Assembly: GCA_015660865.1 (NCBI GenBank)
Contig: JACTUA010000001.1
Coordinates: 264,304 to 328,303, forward strand
Source of the DNA: Methanomicrobiales archaeon
Lineage (GTDB): Archaea > Halobacteriota > Methanomicrobia > Methanomicrobiales > JACTUA01
Direction of reading: 5' to 3'
DNA length: 64,000 nucleotides
Positions 34,214 to 43,647 of the stretch are shown in pieces; the stretch's first letter is position 1; each line of letters begins with the position of its first letter. A program made the position numbers and the translations under genes. The notes under the pieces are model-generated. The model saw only the letters and a list, made by a program, of their open reading frames with translations. It was not told the origin of the DNA and ran no database searches.

Positions 34214-35446
34214 ATGACTGCGGGGAGAGTTCTCCTTCTGGTCCTGGACGGCATCTCTGACCGGCCATGCAGCGAGCTCGGCGGGCGGACGCCCCTTGAG
34301 GCCGCTGAGACTCCCGTCCTGGACCGGCTGGCCCGCGAGGGCATCTGCGGCATCATGGACCCCATCGGGCCGGGCATCCGGCCGGGCTCGGACACAGCCC
34401 ATCTCTCCATCCTCGGCTACCCCCCCGACCGGTACTATACCGGGCGCGGCCCCCTCGAGGCCGAAGGATGCGGGATCCATATGGAACCGGGGATGATCGG
34501 CTTTCGGGCCAACTTCGCCACCCTGGACCGGGAGGGCAGGGTAGCGGACAGGCGTGCAGGCCGCATCCATGGGACTGCCCCCCTCTGCGACGCCATCGAG
34601 AAGGAGGTCAGGCTGAAACACGGCATCAGCTTCCGGTTCCGGCCCGGCGCAGGGCACCGTGCGGCTCTCGCTCTGAAGGGAGCGGATCTCGGCCCCCGTG
34701 TCTCCTCGAACGATCCCAAGACCGAAGGATTGCAGCCCCCCGAGATCAAGCCCCTCACCCGGGAGGCGAAGGACCGGAGAACCGCCGAGGCCTGCAATGA
34801 CTTCCTCCGGCAGGCCGGCGCCATCCTCGCCGATCATCCGCTGAACAGGAGCCGGAAGGAGGAAGGTCTCCCGCCGGCCAATACGATCCTCCTCCGAGGA
34901 GCAGGCGAGATGGGCCGGTTCGAGCCTTTCGCCGACCGCTTCCACATGCAGGGGAGCGTGATCGCGGCCGCGACCCTCATCACGGGCATCGGGAGAGCCA
35001 TCGGGCTCGAGAGCGTCCCGGTTCCCGGTATCACCGGTTCTGCAGACACCAACCTCGGGGGGAAGGTGAAGGCTGCCCTCGCCGAGCTCGGGAAGAAGGA
35101 GTTCGTGCTCCTGAACATCAAGGGGGCTGATGAGGCAGGGCACGATGGCCTCCCTGTCCAGAAGCGGGAGTTCATATCGAGGGTCGATACCGCCCTGGAA
35201 CCCCTGCTCTCCCTCGAGGACACCCTGGTGGTCGCCTGCGGGGACCACAGCACCCCGTGCTCCATCCGCGACCACAGCGCAGACCCGGTTCCCCTGGTGA
35301 TCCGTGGAGAAGGAGTGCGTGTCGACCGGGTGACCCGATTCAGCGAGACCGCATGTGCCGAGGGGGGCCTCCACAGGATCCCGGGATCAGCCCTTCTGCC
35401 CATCCTCCTTGACCTGGTGAACCGTGCCAGGAAGTACGGTGCCTGA
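34214..35446 (+). CDS. apgM: 2,3-bisphosphoglycerate-independent phosphoglycerate mutase, archaeal type
   Basis: Alkaline phosphatase-superfamily enzyme interconverting 3- and 2-phosphoglycerate. Motifs: LLLVLDGISDRP (metal Asp), DTAHLSILGYPP (catalytic Thr/Ser region), FRANFATLD, NIKGADEAGHDG and VVACGDHSTPCSIRDHSADPVP (metal ligands; longer stretch abbreviated). I chose ATG 34214 (MTAGRVLLLVLDG) because GGGGGAGGAG lies 12 bases upstream and it fits family starts; ATG 34187 would add nine residues. The gene is followed by a methyltransferase-like gene 13 bases later. Confidence 0.93.
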   Translation: MTAGRVLLLVLDGISDRPCSELGGRTPLEAAETPVLDRLAREGICGIMDPIGPGIRPGSDTAHLSILGYPPDRYYTGRGPLEAEGCGIHMEPGMIGFRANFATLDREGRVADRRAGRIHGTAPLCDAIEKEVRLKHGISFRFRPGAGHRAALALKGADLGPRVSSNDPKTEGLQPPEIKPLTREAKDRRTAEACNDFLRQAGAILADHPLNRSRKEEGLPPANTILLRGAGEMGRFEPFADRFHMQGSVIAAATLITGIGRAIGLESVPVPGITGSADTNLGGKVKAALAELGKKEFVLLNIKGADEAGHDGLPVQKREFISRVDTALEPLLSLEDTLVVACGDHSTPCSIRDHSADPVPLVIRGEGVRVDRVTRFSETACAEGGLHRIPGSALLPILLDLVNRARKYGA

Positions 35447-35459
35447 TCGGGGGGGCGTG

Positions 35460-36299
35460 ATGAGAGCCTCCCAGATCCTCGAGCTCGGGGAGCTGACCTT
35501 CCTCGAGCCCACCTTCGCCTCCCTCACGGAGGATCTCTACACGACCGCCCTCCTCGGGATCCCGGCTGTCGAAGGGAGGCTCCTCATCGACAGGGACGAG
35601 AACCCCCTCGCGGTCGCTGTCTCCGACGGGAAAGGATGGTATGCCGCCTCGTTCCTTTACAGGAGCCCGCCCCGGGAGGTCATCGAGCTCTGCGAAGACC
35701 TTGACTCCGAGATCCACGAGGAGGAGCGATCCCTCTGGCTTGCTGCGGTCCGCGAGTACTACAGCCTCATCATCCGAAATACCATCACTCCGGCTCTCGA
35801 GGATCTCCCGCCGGACCGGCCGGCCAGGCTCCGAAGTCTCCTGGAGGAGGTATGGCCCGGGGGAGATGCCATCCCGTGCCTGGACTGCTCCTGCGGATCG
35901 GGGGTGGGGTCCTTATCCGCGAGGGCGCTCGGGATGCGTCCCGTCTCGTATGACAACGATCCCGCCCTCATCTCCCTCGGCCTCTCTTCGGGGAGGCTCC
36001 AGCCCGAAGAGACCATGTGGATCGATGCCACCATCGCAGGAACATACCTGGAACCCGTCCCCCGCGGGATCGCGGTGATGATGGGGGAGATCAACCCCTT
36101 CACCGGGGAGATGTGGGAGGGTATCACGGGTGAGTTTCTCGGCCTCGTGGACGAGGCCCTCATCACCGTCGGGACCGAGCAGGAGGCCCGCAGGGTGGAG
36201 GGATGGTGCAATGCCTCCGGCCACCATGCCGAGGTCACTGAGAACCGGCGGGATGAGTTCTACGACCGCTGGGTCTGCAGGTCGACCAGGGAACGGTGA
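35460..36299 (+). CDS. Class I SAM-dependent methyltransferase-like protein
   Basis: A 279-residue protein with an N-terminal domain of about 130 residues and a C-terminal Rossmann-like half. CLDCSCGSGVGSLSARALG (about 142-160) fits the SAM-binding motif I and PVSYDNDPALISLG motif II. Motif IV (NPPY) is not seen; GEINPFTGEMW may stand in. Target unknown. Start ATG 35460 follows GGGGGGCGTG; co-transcribed with apgM (13 bases). Confidence 0.68.
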   Translation: MRASQILELGELTFLEPTFASLTEDLYTTALLGIPAVEGRLLIDRDENPLAVAVSDGKGWYAASFLYRSPPREVIELCEDLDSEIHEEERSLWLAAVREYYSLIIRNTITPALEDLPPDRPARLRSLLEEVWPGGDAIPCLDCSCGSGVGSLSARALGMRPVSYDNDPALISLGLSSGRLQPEETMWIDATIAGTYLEPVPRGIAVMMGEINPFTGEMWEGITGEFLGLVDEALITVGTEQEARRVEGWCNASGHHAEVTENRRDEFYDRWVCRSTRER

Positions 36300-36335
36300 G
36301 TCGTTTCCTGAAAAAAGGGGTAGGAGTTGAGGCGA

Positions 36336-36554
36336 TCAGGGTCTCGGGATGCGCTTCAGCCTCTCGAGAACGACCATCGGGTTGGGGAGCTTGTGGGCCA
36401 TCCGTTCCAGGAACTTCCGGACAAAGAGGTCGCTTGACCCCTGCTTCTCGATGATCTTCTGGATATCGATCCCCACCGGTGTGATGGTCTCTGATATGTA
36501 CTTGAGCCTCTTGTCGAGCGCTGCATCCAGATACATGGTGTTGACCGTTACCAT
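36336..36554 (-). CDS. Small hypothetical protein, 72 residues
   Basis: A basic, helical protein: MVTVNTMYLDAALDKRLKYI at the start and LERMAHKLPNPMVVLERLKR near the end. No motif is recognised. A TATA box (TATTTATA on the minus strand, 36591-36584) lies about 30 bases upstream, so the mRNA is nearly leaderless. Convergent with the methyltransferase-like gene. Confidence 0.65.
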   Translation of the reverse strand: MVTVNTMYLDAALDKRLKYISETITPVGIDIQKIIEKQGSSDLFVRKFLERMAHKLPNPMVVLERLKRIPRP

Positions 36555-36583
36555 AAACCTTGATTATTATATGCCCACTCTTG

Positions 36584-36591
36584 TATAAATA
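36584..36591 (-). promoter_or_regulatory. TATA box for the 72-residue protein gene
   Basis: TATTTATA on the minus strand, 30 bases from the ATG at 36554, predicts transcription starting only a few bases before the start codon. The rest of the gap to 36772 is AT-rich with no further gene seen. Confidence 0.45.
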
Positions 36592-36772
36592 ACCTTTCGC
36601 GCCACCGCCTGACAGTAAGCTGGTATTCGTTGTATTCTTCCCCCTTTTCCCCTGTTTAATAATGTTCTTTCATTAATATACCGAATGCCTTTGAAACACC
36701 CCATGACAGGGATTACATCCCGTACATGCCCCGATCCGGGCCCTGCGCCGTGTAGCACCGGGGCGCGTTCTC

Positions 36773-37336
36773 TTATACCGGGTGCTTGATCTCCCGCTCC
36801 CGGACGAGGGTAAAAAGGAGGATGCCACATCCCGTGCCCGCGATGACCGCACCTCCTGAAGCGAGAAGGATGCGGGTGATCAGGTTCGGGAAGAGGAGAA
36901 GGGCACTACCCGCGAGGAGCAGCCCGGCCCCTCCCCCGATGAAGACCCGCCTCCCCCATCCACGGACCGAGAGGAGGCCCCCGATGAAGAGAAGGAAGAG
37001 TCCGCCGAGGATCGCGATCACGGTACCGAGGTAGATGATCAGGTCGAATACGAGATCGCGCTCCAGGAAGACGAGGATACCGATCAGGATGGATGTGAGC
37101 CCGGCGATGAAGAGGAGGACCGGGAGGATGCCGGTCCTCCCCATGAAATGCCCGCCGGCGATGAATCCCAGGCCAAGGATGATGGCAAGAATCCCGAGGA
37201 CTATGATGAACAGGTTGACGAGGAGATCGCTCCAGACCATGAGGGAGATGCCTGCTGCAACGAGAAGAGCCCCGGCGGCCGGGAAGAAAGCCGGGGGGAG
37301 GGTTATCCATGTCTCCTGCAGTGCTCCCTCATCCAT
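36773..37336 (-). CDS. HdeD/DUF308-like multi-pass membrane protein
   Basis: A 187-residue membrane protein with six to seven short hydrophobic segments alternating with small loops, such as PAFFPAAGALLVAAGISLMV, LFIIVLGILAIILGLGFIAG and LLFIAGLTSILIGILVFLE. This repeated pattern resembles DUF308 (HdeD-like) proteins. I use ATG 37336 (MDEGALQE) instead of 37459, since the longer N-terminus overlaps the helicase gene and is Ser/Pro-rich. Downstream of and probably co-transcribed with the helicase. Confidence 0.68.
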   Translation of the reverse strand: MDEGALQETWITLPPAFFPAAGALLVAAGISLMVWSDLLVNLFIIVLGILAIILGLGFIAGGHFMGRTGILPVLLFIAGLTSILIGILVFLERDLVFDLIIYLGTVIAILGGLFLLFIGGLLSVRGWGRRVFIGGGAGLLLAGSALLLFPNLITRILLASGGAVIAGTGCGILLFTLVREREIKHPV

Positions 37337-37391
37337 CGGAGTACCGGATCCTGCGTTGTTTAATAAACTGGATCCTTCGGTCACGGCCCGT

Positions 37392-39407
37392 TCATCTCCC
37401 GGCCTCCCCCCCGGTACAGTCCAGCTCGGCGATGATGGCGACGGGGTCATCCATCTCACCGACCAGCCTCTGGAGTTCGAGAAGGCGCTCTATCCCGATG
37501 AAATGCTCGGCCATGACCCGTCCCAGCGGCGAGAGAACAAGGGCCTTCCCTCTCTTCTGCACGAGCCCGTGGGAGATGAGCTCGGGGAGGACGGGTTCCA
37601 CCTCGCCCACCATCATCCCCGAGATCCTCCGGATGGCCTCCTCGTCCCCCCGGGCCACCACAGCATGTGCGGCAAACTCCTCGGAGCTCTCCTCTGCCCC
37701 GTATGAGGGTGCAACCTCCTCCATCTCGCCTTTGAGGAGCCGGATGGCCACCTCCTCCTCCGTTGCCTCAGGGTCGCTCGTGTAGGCACCCCCGGGCTCT
37801 GCAAGGATCACGACCTTTCCCCGGTCATGGTAATCGGGCCTGCCCGATCTCCCGCCCATCTGGGAGAACTCCTGGACCGTCAGCCACTCGATCCCCATGG
37901 CGAGCGAGTCGAAGATCACCTGGGAGGCGGGGAAGTCCACGCCGGCCCCGAGCGCCGCGGTCGTCACCACGGCGGCTATCTTCCCCTCCTCGAACCTCCG
38001 CTCGACGTCCCTCCTCTCCTGCGAGGTGAGGCCGGCATGGTACGGGGCGGCCTTCTTCCCCAGGGCCTCGGCGATCACATGGCACCGTGCCCGGGAGTTC
38101 GTGAAGATGATGGTCTGGCCCCTGAAGCCCTTGGAGGACTTCATCGAGAACTCCGCCTCCATGAGCTGCTTCTCGAACCGGATCTTGTCCTTCCTCGTGA
38201 CAAAGAGGAGGTAGCGCTCGAGGGGCACGGGCCGTTCCGCGTAGGTGACGAGGCGTGCGCCGAGCTTCTCGGCGAGGAGGTGGGGGAGGCCGACCGTAGC
38301 CGAGAGGTAGAGGAACTGGGCCTGGGGGGCAAGGTACTTCAGCCGGGCGATGAGCCCGTCGAGCCGGTGCCCCCGTTCCCGGTCCTCGAGCATCTGGATC
38401 TCGTCGATCACCACCGTCCCGATCTTCGGGAGGCTCTTCCCGCACCTGAGGAGGTGGTCCAGCCCTTCGTATGTCCCGACCACGACCTGGGCGTCCGGAT
38501 CCTGCCTGCCCCTCACCCGGTTCTCGGGGAGGTTCAGCCGGTTCCGGCCTGTGAAGAGGGAGATCCGGGCGATCTTCCCGTACCGCTCGGTGAACCGCTC
38601 GTGCTTCTGGTTCGCGAGGGCGACAAGGGGGACGAGGAAGAGCATCCTCCCCCTCCCCTCGAGGAGGTTCTTCATCCCGGCCATCTCCCCGATGAAGGTC
38701 TTCCCGCTCGCGGTTGCCGAGACCACGAGGAGGTCGGAGCCTGCGAGGAGGCCGGCCCCCACCGCCAGGTGCTGAACGGGCATGAGCCGTTCAACCCCGG
38801 ATGCGGTCTTGAACTCCGGGGGAAGGGGGAGAGCGGCGACGGATGAGGTCTCGGTGACAGGATGTGCTTCTATCCGGTCGAAGAGCGTGCGTGAGAGGTC
38901 CATCCCGTCCGGCTGGAGGGCCGAGAGGACCCGGTCGAGGTCACGGAAGACGGTGAGGAGGTTCTCGATGTAAGAGTAGGAGATCTTCCCGAACCGGGTG
39001 AAGTACCCGAGCTCCCGCCTGACCTCCTTTCGGGCGCAATCCATGCAGATTGATTCCTTACCGAACCGGACCGAGGTGCTGGCATCCAGGGGGGTGACCC
39101 GATCCTCCAGGAGACAGGTGCGGCAGAGGGACTGGAGCTCCCAGGGGATCTGGAGATCCGAGAGGAATGCCTCCCACTCCTTGTCTGGCCGGGTGATCCG
39201 GACCTCCGCCTGTCTGAGGGATGCGATGAGATCCTTTGTCGGGAGGGATCGCCCATGTCTGCTCCCGGGCTTCCTCGTCAGGTAGTCCTTGGGCCGGAAC
39301 CCCTTCGTGGTCCTGACGAGGTCCACCTGCCCAACCGCGGTCACCGCATCCCCATCGAGGAAGAAGAGCCGGTAATAGCCCCGCTGGGGATGGACCACGA
39401 CCCTCAT
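37392..39407 (-). CDS. Superfamily 2 DEAD/DEAH-like helicase, archaeal (Hel308-related)
   Basis: A 671-residue ATP-dependent helicase. The N-terminal 200 residues (DUF5814-like) include two CXXC pairs, CRTC and CMDC, likely a zinc site. The helicase core has motif I SATASGKTFIGEM, motif II DEIQ, motif III LSATVG, motif V GAGVDFPASQVIFD and motif VI QMGGRSGRPDY. A winged-helix-type C-terminal part follows (ISGMMVGEVEPVLPELIS). It probably acts in DNA repair or recombination. The ATG overlaps the stop of the upstream regulator by four bases. Confidence 0.9.
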   Translation of the reverse strand: MRVVVHPQRGYYRLFFLDGDAVTAVGQVDLVRTTKGFRPKDYLTRKPGSRHGRSLPTKDLIASLRQAEVRITRPDKEWEAFLSDLQIPWELQSLCRTCLLEDRVTPLDASTSVRFGKESICMDCARKEVRRELGYFTRFGKISYSYIENLLTVFRDLDRVLSALQPDGMDLSRTLFDRIEAHPVTETSSVAALPLPPEFKTASGVERLMPVQHLAVGAGLLAGSDLLVVSATASGKTFIGEMAGMKNLLEGRGRMLFLVPLVALANQKHERFTERYGKIARISLFTGRNRLNLPENRVRGRQDPDAQVVVGTYEGLDHLLRCGKSLPKIGTVVIDEIQMLEDRERGHRLDGLIARLKYLAPQAQFLYLSATVGLPHLLAEKLGARLVTYAERPVPLERYLLFVTRKDKIRFEKQLMEAEFSMKSSKGFRGQTIIFTNSRARCHVIAEALGKKAAPYHAGLTSQERRDVERRFEEGKIAAVVTTAALGAGVDFPASQVIFDSLAMGIEWLTVQEFSQMGGRSGRPDYHDRGKVVILAEPGGAYTSDPEATEEEVAIRLLKGEMEEVAPSYGAEESSEEFAAHAVVARGDEEAIRRISGMMVGEVEPVLPELISHGLVQKRGKALVLSPLGRVMAEHFIGIERLLELQRLVGEMDDPVAIIAELDCTGGEAGR

Positions 39408-40207
39408 GGGGCGACCGTGTCGTGGATCGTGTACCCGAGGCCTGCAGCCTCAAGCCTCTTCAGGAAATCGGTGAACTCCTCATCGACGATGACGATGGCG
39501 CAGTCCAGGCCATGGAAGGCGGCCTCGATGACCCCCTCCCTCGCGCCGAAGAACATGTCGGGCCGCCGCCCCGCGGCCTCAAGGGCAACCCATGCCTCCA
39601 GGCCCACGGCGGCCACCACCTGCACCTGCCCTACCACCTCCTTCAGGAGGTCACGCCTCACCCTCCGGGACCCGCCCCGCTCGATCCTCGGCACCTTGCA
39701 GACATGGATGGTTCCCTCGCGGTGCTCGATGATCCCGTTCAAGCGTGCCACCCCCACGTCCTCGCGGGCGCGGGCGTCCATGGTGGCCGTTCCCGTGGCG
39801 CTGCGGAAACCCGGGCTCGCGTAGAGCCACCCCTGCTCCATGTACACCCCGACCTGGTCCCCCTTCTTCAGGTTCTCGGCGGCGAGCGCCGTCCAGACCG
39901 AGACCTGGTGGATGATGTCCCTCCTTATGTGCCGGGCATAGGTCTCCAGCACCTCGGCATGGTTGACGACCCACTCGATACCGGCCCGGGTCACCTCGTA
40001 GCGCCCCCTCCCCTGGGCGCTGACCATCCCCCCCTCGACGAGCTCGCGGATGTACTCCGAGACCGCCTGGGGGGTCACCCCGAGCTTCCCGGCGATCTCC
40101 TGCTGCCGGATGGCCGGCTGGTTCTCGGCTATCTCGACGAGGATCTGGAAGCGGGTGGCCTCGCTCTTGGACCTGAGGATGGTGGTGAGGGGATCATCGC
40201 TTCCCAT
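39404..40207 (-). CDS. Winged-helix transcriptional regulator with C-terminal domain
   Basis: A 267-residue protein with an N-terminal winged helix (about 10-70: RQQEIAGKLGVTPQAVSEYI with RELVEGGMVSAQ) and a C-terminal domain of about 130 residues (GARE..AAFHGLDCAIVIVDEE) that may bind a ligand. I start at ATG 40207; an in-frame TTG at 40216 is possible. It overlaps the regulator upstream by 14 bases and the helicase downstream by four, so the three are one operon. Either could autoregulate it. Confidence 0.78.
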   Translation of the reverse strand: MGSDDPLTTILRSKSEATRFQILVEIAENQPAIRQQEIAGKLGVTPQAVSEYIRELVEGGMVSAQGRGRYEVTRAGIEWVVNHAEVLETYARHIRRDIIHQVSVWTALAAENLKKGDQVGVYMEQGWLYASPGFRSATGTATMDARAREDVGVARLNGIIEHREGTIHVCKVPRIERGGSRRVRRDLLKEVVGQVQVVAAVGLEAWVALEAAGRRPDMFFGAREGVIEAAFHGLDCAIVIVDEEFTDFLKRLEAAGLGYTIHDTVAP

Positions 40208-40670
40208 GGTCCACAAGCACCATGCCCTGGCCCTTCACGTCCAGCCTGGGGATCCTCTTCGCGAGCCCCTTGATGACGACCTGGGAGACGTTGTACTTCC
40301 GGGCGATATCGTTGATGGAGGTGTTCCCCTGTTTGATCTCCTCCTCGATCTGGTCGACGAGGTCCCGCACCTTCTCGTCGTTCGAGAGGGCCACATGGAT
40401 CAGGTCTCCGAGGTCGGTCATGTTGCACTGGAAGTTGGCCCTGAAACGGCTGTAGATGGTGCGGTACTCCTTCACGGGCTTCTTGCCGGGCGGGGGGGTC
40501 CGCCACTTCTCCTCGATGAGGTTCCCCTTCTTGAGTATTGCGAGGCATTCGCCCACGGAGTCATGGCCGGCCAGCTTGGCGAGCTCATCCTCGGTCATCC
40601 AGGCCCTGGTCAGGTGCTCGTAGATCTCCTTGTACTGGTCGTTGTTGAAGGTGACAAAGAGGGAGACCAT
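40194..40670 (-). CDS. Winged-helix regulator (ArsR-like), divergent from hypF
   Basis: A 158-residue DNA-binding protein: winged-helix part with EDELAKLAGHDSVGECLAIL and KKGNLIEEKWR (about 25-60), then a C-terminal helix-turn-helix-like stretch TSINDIARKYNVSQVVIKGL. I use ATG 40670 (MVSLFVTFNN). A TTG at 40718 would lie upstream of the transcription start predicted from the minus-strand TATATAAA box (40729-40722). Its promoter overlaps the hypF promoter, so it may control hypF as well as its own operon. Confidence 0.72.
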   Translation of the reverse strand: MVSLFVTFNNDQYKEIYEHLTRAWMTEDELAKLAGHDSVGECLAILKKGNLIEEKWRTPPPGKKPVKEYRTIYSRFRANFQCNMTDLGDLIHVALSNDEKVRDLVDQIEEEIKQGNTSINDIARKYNVSQVVIKGLAKRIPRLDVKGQGMVLVDHGKR

Positions 40671-40721
40671 CTCGATGGGATCGTTCACGATCCTGATATG
40701 ACCGGTCAAAGCGCACAACCC

Positions 40722-40730
40722 ATTTATATA
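40722..40730. promoter_or_regulatory. Bidirectional TATA element between hypF and the regulator operon
   Basis: TTTATATA at 40723-40730 is a perfect TATA box for hypF, giving a leader of about 13 bases. Read on the minus strand the same bases give TATATAAA, a good box for the divergent regulator. One protein binding here would affect both. Confidence 0.6.
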
Positions 40731-40767
40731 TGGTCTCGGAACTCAATAAAGATTTTCAGAATCCTCC

Positions 40768-43014
40768 ATGCGTGACCGGGGAAGGATACTTGTCAGGGGC
40801 ATCGTCCAGGGGGTTGGCTTCCGGCCGTTCGTGTATGCCCGGGCCCATGCCCTCGGTATCCGGGGCACGGTGAAGAACACCGGGAGCCAGGTGGAGATCG
40901 ACGCATGGGGGGACCGGTTCGGGGATTTCCTCGAGGAGGTCTCGAGGGGGCCTCCCCTCGCGAGGATCGACTCGGTCGAGGTCCTTCCCCTCCAGGGCTC
41001 CCCGCCCGCCGGTTTTTTAATCCTCATCTCCTCAGCCGGTACCCTCTCGGGGATGATCCCTCCCGATGTCGCAACATGCACCGAATGCATGGAGGATCTC
41101 TTCGACGAGAACAGCCGGTACAGGAACTATTTCGCCACCTCGTGCGTGAACTGCGGGCCCAGGTACAGCATCATCGGGTCCCTCCCTTATGACCGGGAAC
41201 GGACCTCCATGGCATCCTTCCCGATGTGCCCGGAGTGCGGGAGGGAGTACACTGACCCCGCCTGCCGCCGCCACCATGCCCAGACAATCGCGTGCCCGGT
41301 ATGCGGCCCCAGGCTTACCCTGATGGATTCGGATGGCCGGGCAATGGAGACAGATGATCCGGTCAGGGAGGCGGCATCCCTCCTGGACGCCGGTTCCATC
41401 CTCGCCATCCGTGGCATCGGGGGGTTCCACATCGCATGCACGGAGCCCATGGCGAGAGAGCTGAAAGTGCGGCTGGGCAGGACCGAGCAGCCTTTCGCCA
41501 TTATGGTGAGAGAGGAGATCCTCGACAGGATGGTCCACGTCCGGCCGGAGGAGAGGGATCTGCTCCGGAGCGAGATCCACCCCATCGCCGTTCTCGTGAA
41601 ACAGGATCTTACCGCCCACAGCGAGATATCGAACCTCCACACCATCGGGTGCATGCTCCCCTATGCCCCGCTCCACCACATCCTCTTCTCCCAGCTGAAG
41701 GCCCCGCTCCTGATCATGACCTCGGCGAACATGCCGGGCTATCCGATGATCACCGAGATCGATACTGCGGTTGCAAAACTCAGGGGGCAGGTGGACTACT
41801 ACCTCACCCATGACCGCCGGATCCTGAACAGGTGCGATGACTCTGTCGTCAGGGACGGCTTCATCATCCGCCTCTCCCGTGGGATCGCCCCGAAACGGAC
41901 CCGGATCGATCTCGGCCCTTCCTGTATCCTGGGGGTCGGGCCCGAGTTGAACAGCAACATCACCATCTACAAGGGCGGATATACGATCACCTCCCCCCAC
42001 GTCGGCCATGTCCGGAACCCCCCGACCCTCGCTTACCTCGAGGAGACCGCCGAACGCATCCGGAGCTGGCTCGGGGCGAGGTACGATCTCATTGCCCACG
42101 ACCTCCACCCCTCCTTCCTCTCCACGGGCTACGCGAGGTCCCTCGCCGAAGAGACGGGTGCAGAACTGATCCCCGTCCAGCACCACCGAGCCCACGTCGC
42201 GGCGACGACCCTCGAGCCCTGTATCGGGATCACCATCGATGGCGTTGGCTATGGCGACGACGGGAGGGTTTGGGGCGGGGAGGTCTTTGCGGGACAGGTT
42301 CCCCACCTCTCCCGGGTCGGGCACCTTGAAGAAGTTCCGATGCCGGGCGGCGATCTCGCTACCCGTTTCCCGGAGCGGATGCTCTACGGGATCCTCCCGG
42401 AGGAGAGGACACTCGGTATCCTCAGGGAACGGGGCTGGACCGATGTCCAGACGGGTGTCCTCGCCCGCCAGGTGGAGCGGGGGGTGAACGTGGCCTGGAC
42501 CTCGAGCACCGGCCGTGTCCTCGATGCAGTTGCGGCCCTCCTCGGGATCTGCAGGGAAAGGACCTATGACGGCGAGCCGGCCATGCGCCTGGAAGCCGCG
42601 GCGTATGGCAGGACCCCCTCGGAGTGGCCTCTCGAGTTCATCCAGAAGCCGGGAGCCGAGGTCCTCTCCACGAGAACGCTCGTGCAGAGAGCTCTTGGTG
42701 AATACCTTACAGCCAGGAGCGCCGGCGGAGCTGGGGAAAGGAAAGCCCTCGCCGATATCGCAGCATCAGTCCAGCACAACCTCGCCCGTGGCCTGGCCCA
42801 CCTTGCCATCCATGCTTCCCGCGATCAGGGTCTGACCCGGGTCGCCCTCTCGGGGGGTGTGGCCTACAATGCCGCCATCCGTGAGACCATCCGACGGGAG
42901 GTGGAGGCGGCTGGTCTCTCCCTGCTCATGAACCGCGAGTACCCCCTGGGTGACGGCTGTATCTCGTACGGGCAGTGCGTCTGGGCGGGGCTTGTGAAGC
43001 GGGAGCAGGGATAG
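40768..43014 (+). CDS. hypF: [NiFe]-hydrogenase maturation carbamoyltransferase HypF
   Basis: A 748-residue enzyme that makes the thiocarbamoyl precursor of the cyanide ligands of [NiFe] hydrogenases. Domains in order: acylphosphatase (1-90, VQGVGFRPFVYARAHALG), two zinc fingers (CTECMEDLF, SCVNCGPRY, CPECGREYT, CPVCGPRL; 105-190), YrdC domain (200-390, ILAIRGIGGFHIAC, TSANMPGYP) and Kae1-like domain (390-748, VQHHRAHVAAT, GVGYGDDGRVWGGE, ALSGGVAYNA). All signatures are intact. Methanogens need it for F420-reducing, heterodisulfide-linked and Ech-type hydrogenases, none of which is in the window. Confidence 0.96.
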   Translation: MRDRGRILVRGIVQGVGFRPFVYARAHALGIRGTVKNTGSQVEIDAWGDRFGDFLEEVSRGPPLARIDSVEVLPLQGSPPAGFLILISSAGTLSGMIPPDVATCTECMEDLFDENSRYRNYFATSCVNCGPRYSIIGSLPYDRERTSMASFPMCPECGREYTDPACRRHHAQTIACPVCGPRLTLMDSDGRAMETDDPVREAASLLDAGSILAIRGIGGFHIACTEPMARELKVRLGRTEQPFAIMVREEILDRMVHVRPEERDLLRSEIHPIAVLVKQDLTAHSEISNLHTIGCMLPYAPLHHILFSQLKAPLLIMTSANMPGYPMITEIDTAVAKLRGQVDYYLTHDRRILNRCDDSVVRDGFIIRLSRGIAPKRTRIDLGPSCILGVGPELNSNITIYKGGYTITSPHVGHVRNPPTLAYLEETAERIRSWLGARYDLIAHDLHPSFLSTGYARSLAEETGAELIPVQHHRAHVAATTLEPCIGITIDGVGYGDDGRVWGGEVFAGQVPHLSRVGHLEEVPMPGGDLATRFPERMLYGILPEERTLGILRERGWTDVQTGVLARQVERGVNVAWTSSTGRVLDAVAALLGICRERTYDGEPAMRLEAAAYGRTPSEWPLEFIQKPGAEVLSTRTLVQRALGEYLTARSAGGAGERKALADIAASVQHNLARGLAHLAIHASRDQGLTRVALSGGVAYNAAIRETIRREVEAAGLSLLMNREYPLGDGCISYGQCVWAGLVKREQG

Positions 43015-43178
43015 CCTTCGAAAGCAGGGCATCTCCCCCTATACCTTTCACTTGCCGCCCCCTTGGTATCCGGCACACCTGCAGATTGTTCCCAATCCAT
43101 CCACCCCGATTCCTTTCATTCGTAGGAAAGCATTTTCAGCCATCATCTCCCCTTCAAACATGAGAAGGAGAGAACACC

Positions 43179-43505
43179 ATGGGCGATCATGATCCGATTT
43201 ATACAGTCGGACTCTGGACCGTTCGGCCGGGAAACGAAGATGAATTCATTAGGGCGTGGAAGGATTTCGCGACTGGGACGGCTTCGTACGCGAAAGGGCC
43301 GATCTACGGAAGGCTTCTCCAGGACCTGGAGAATCCGGGCAGGTTCGTCTCCTTCGGCCCATGGGAGGATATAGAGGGTGTCCAGGCCTGGCGCCAGCAG
43401 CCTGAATTCAAGAAGGCCTTTGGCAGGTTCATGGAGCTCTGCGATGAGATATCTCCAGGGACATTCCTGCTGGTAGCCGAGAGCGCCAGGAAAGAGGCGA
43501 GGTAG
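43179..43505 (+). CDS. Antibiotic biosynthesis monooxygenase (ABM)-fold protein
   Basis: A 108-residue dimeric alpha-beta barrel protein. YTVGLWTVRPGNEDEFIRAW is the typical first strand and helix, and FVSFGPWEDIEGVQAWRQQP the second half. Such proteins include quinol monooxygenases and heme-degrading enzymes, and many have no known substrate. Start ATG 43179 follows GAAGGAGAG. Monocistronic. Confidence 0.82.
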   Translation: MGDHDPIYTVGLWTVRPGNEDEFIRAWKDFATGTASYAKGPIYGRLLQDLENPGRFVSFGPWEDIEGVQAWRQQPEFKKAFGRFMELCDEISPGTFLLVAESARKEAR

Positions 43506-43647
43506 CCCGCGACAGACGACCCGACGTTCGGGAGCAGGCAGGAAAAGGTCGCCCGAAGCACCATCATTTGCCTGCCAGCTTCCCTCATCGGCTATTCACC
43601 GTTACCTTAAATTCCCTCCTTTCCCCACCGTACCCGGGAAATCATCC

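Noticed and set aside
37337-37459. Longer N-terminus for the HdeD-like membrane protein
   Set aside because: It overlaps the helicase 3' end by 68 bases and is Ser/Pro-rich, unlike a membrane protein start.
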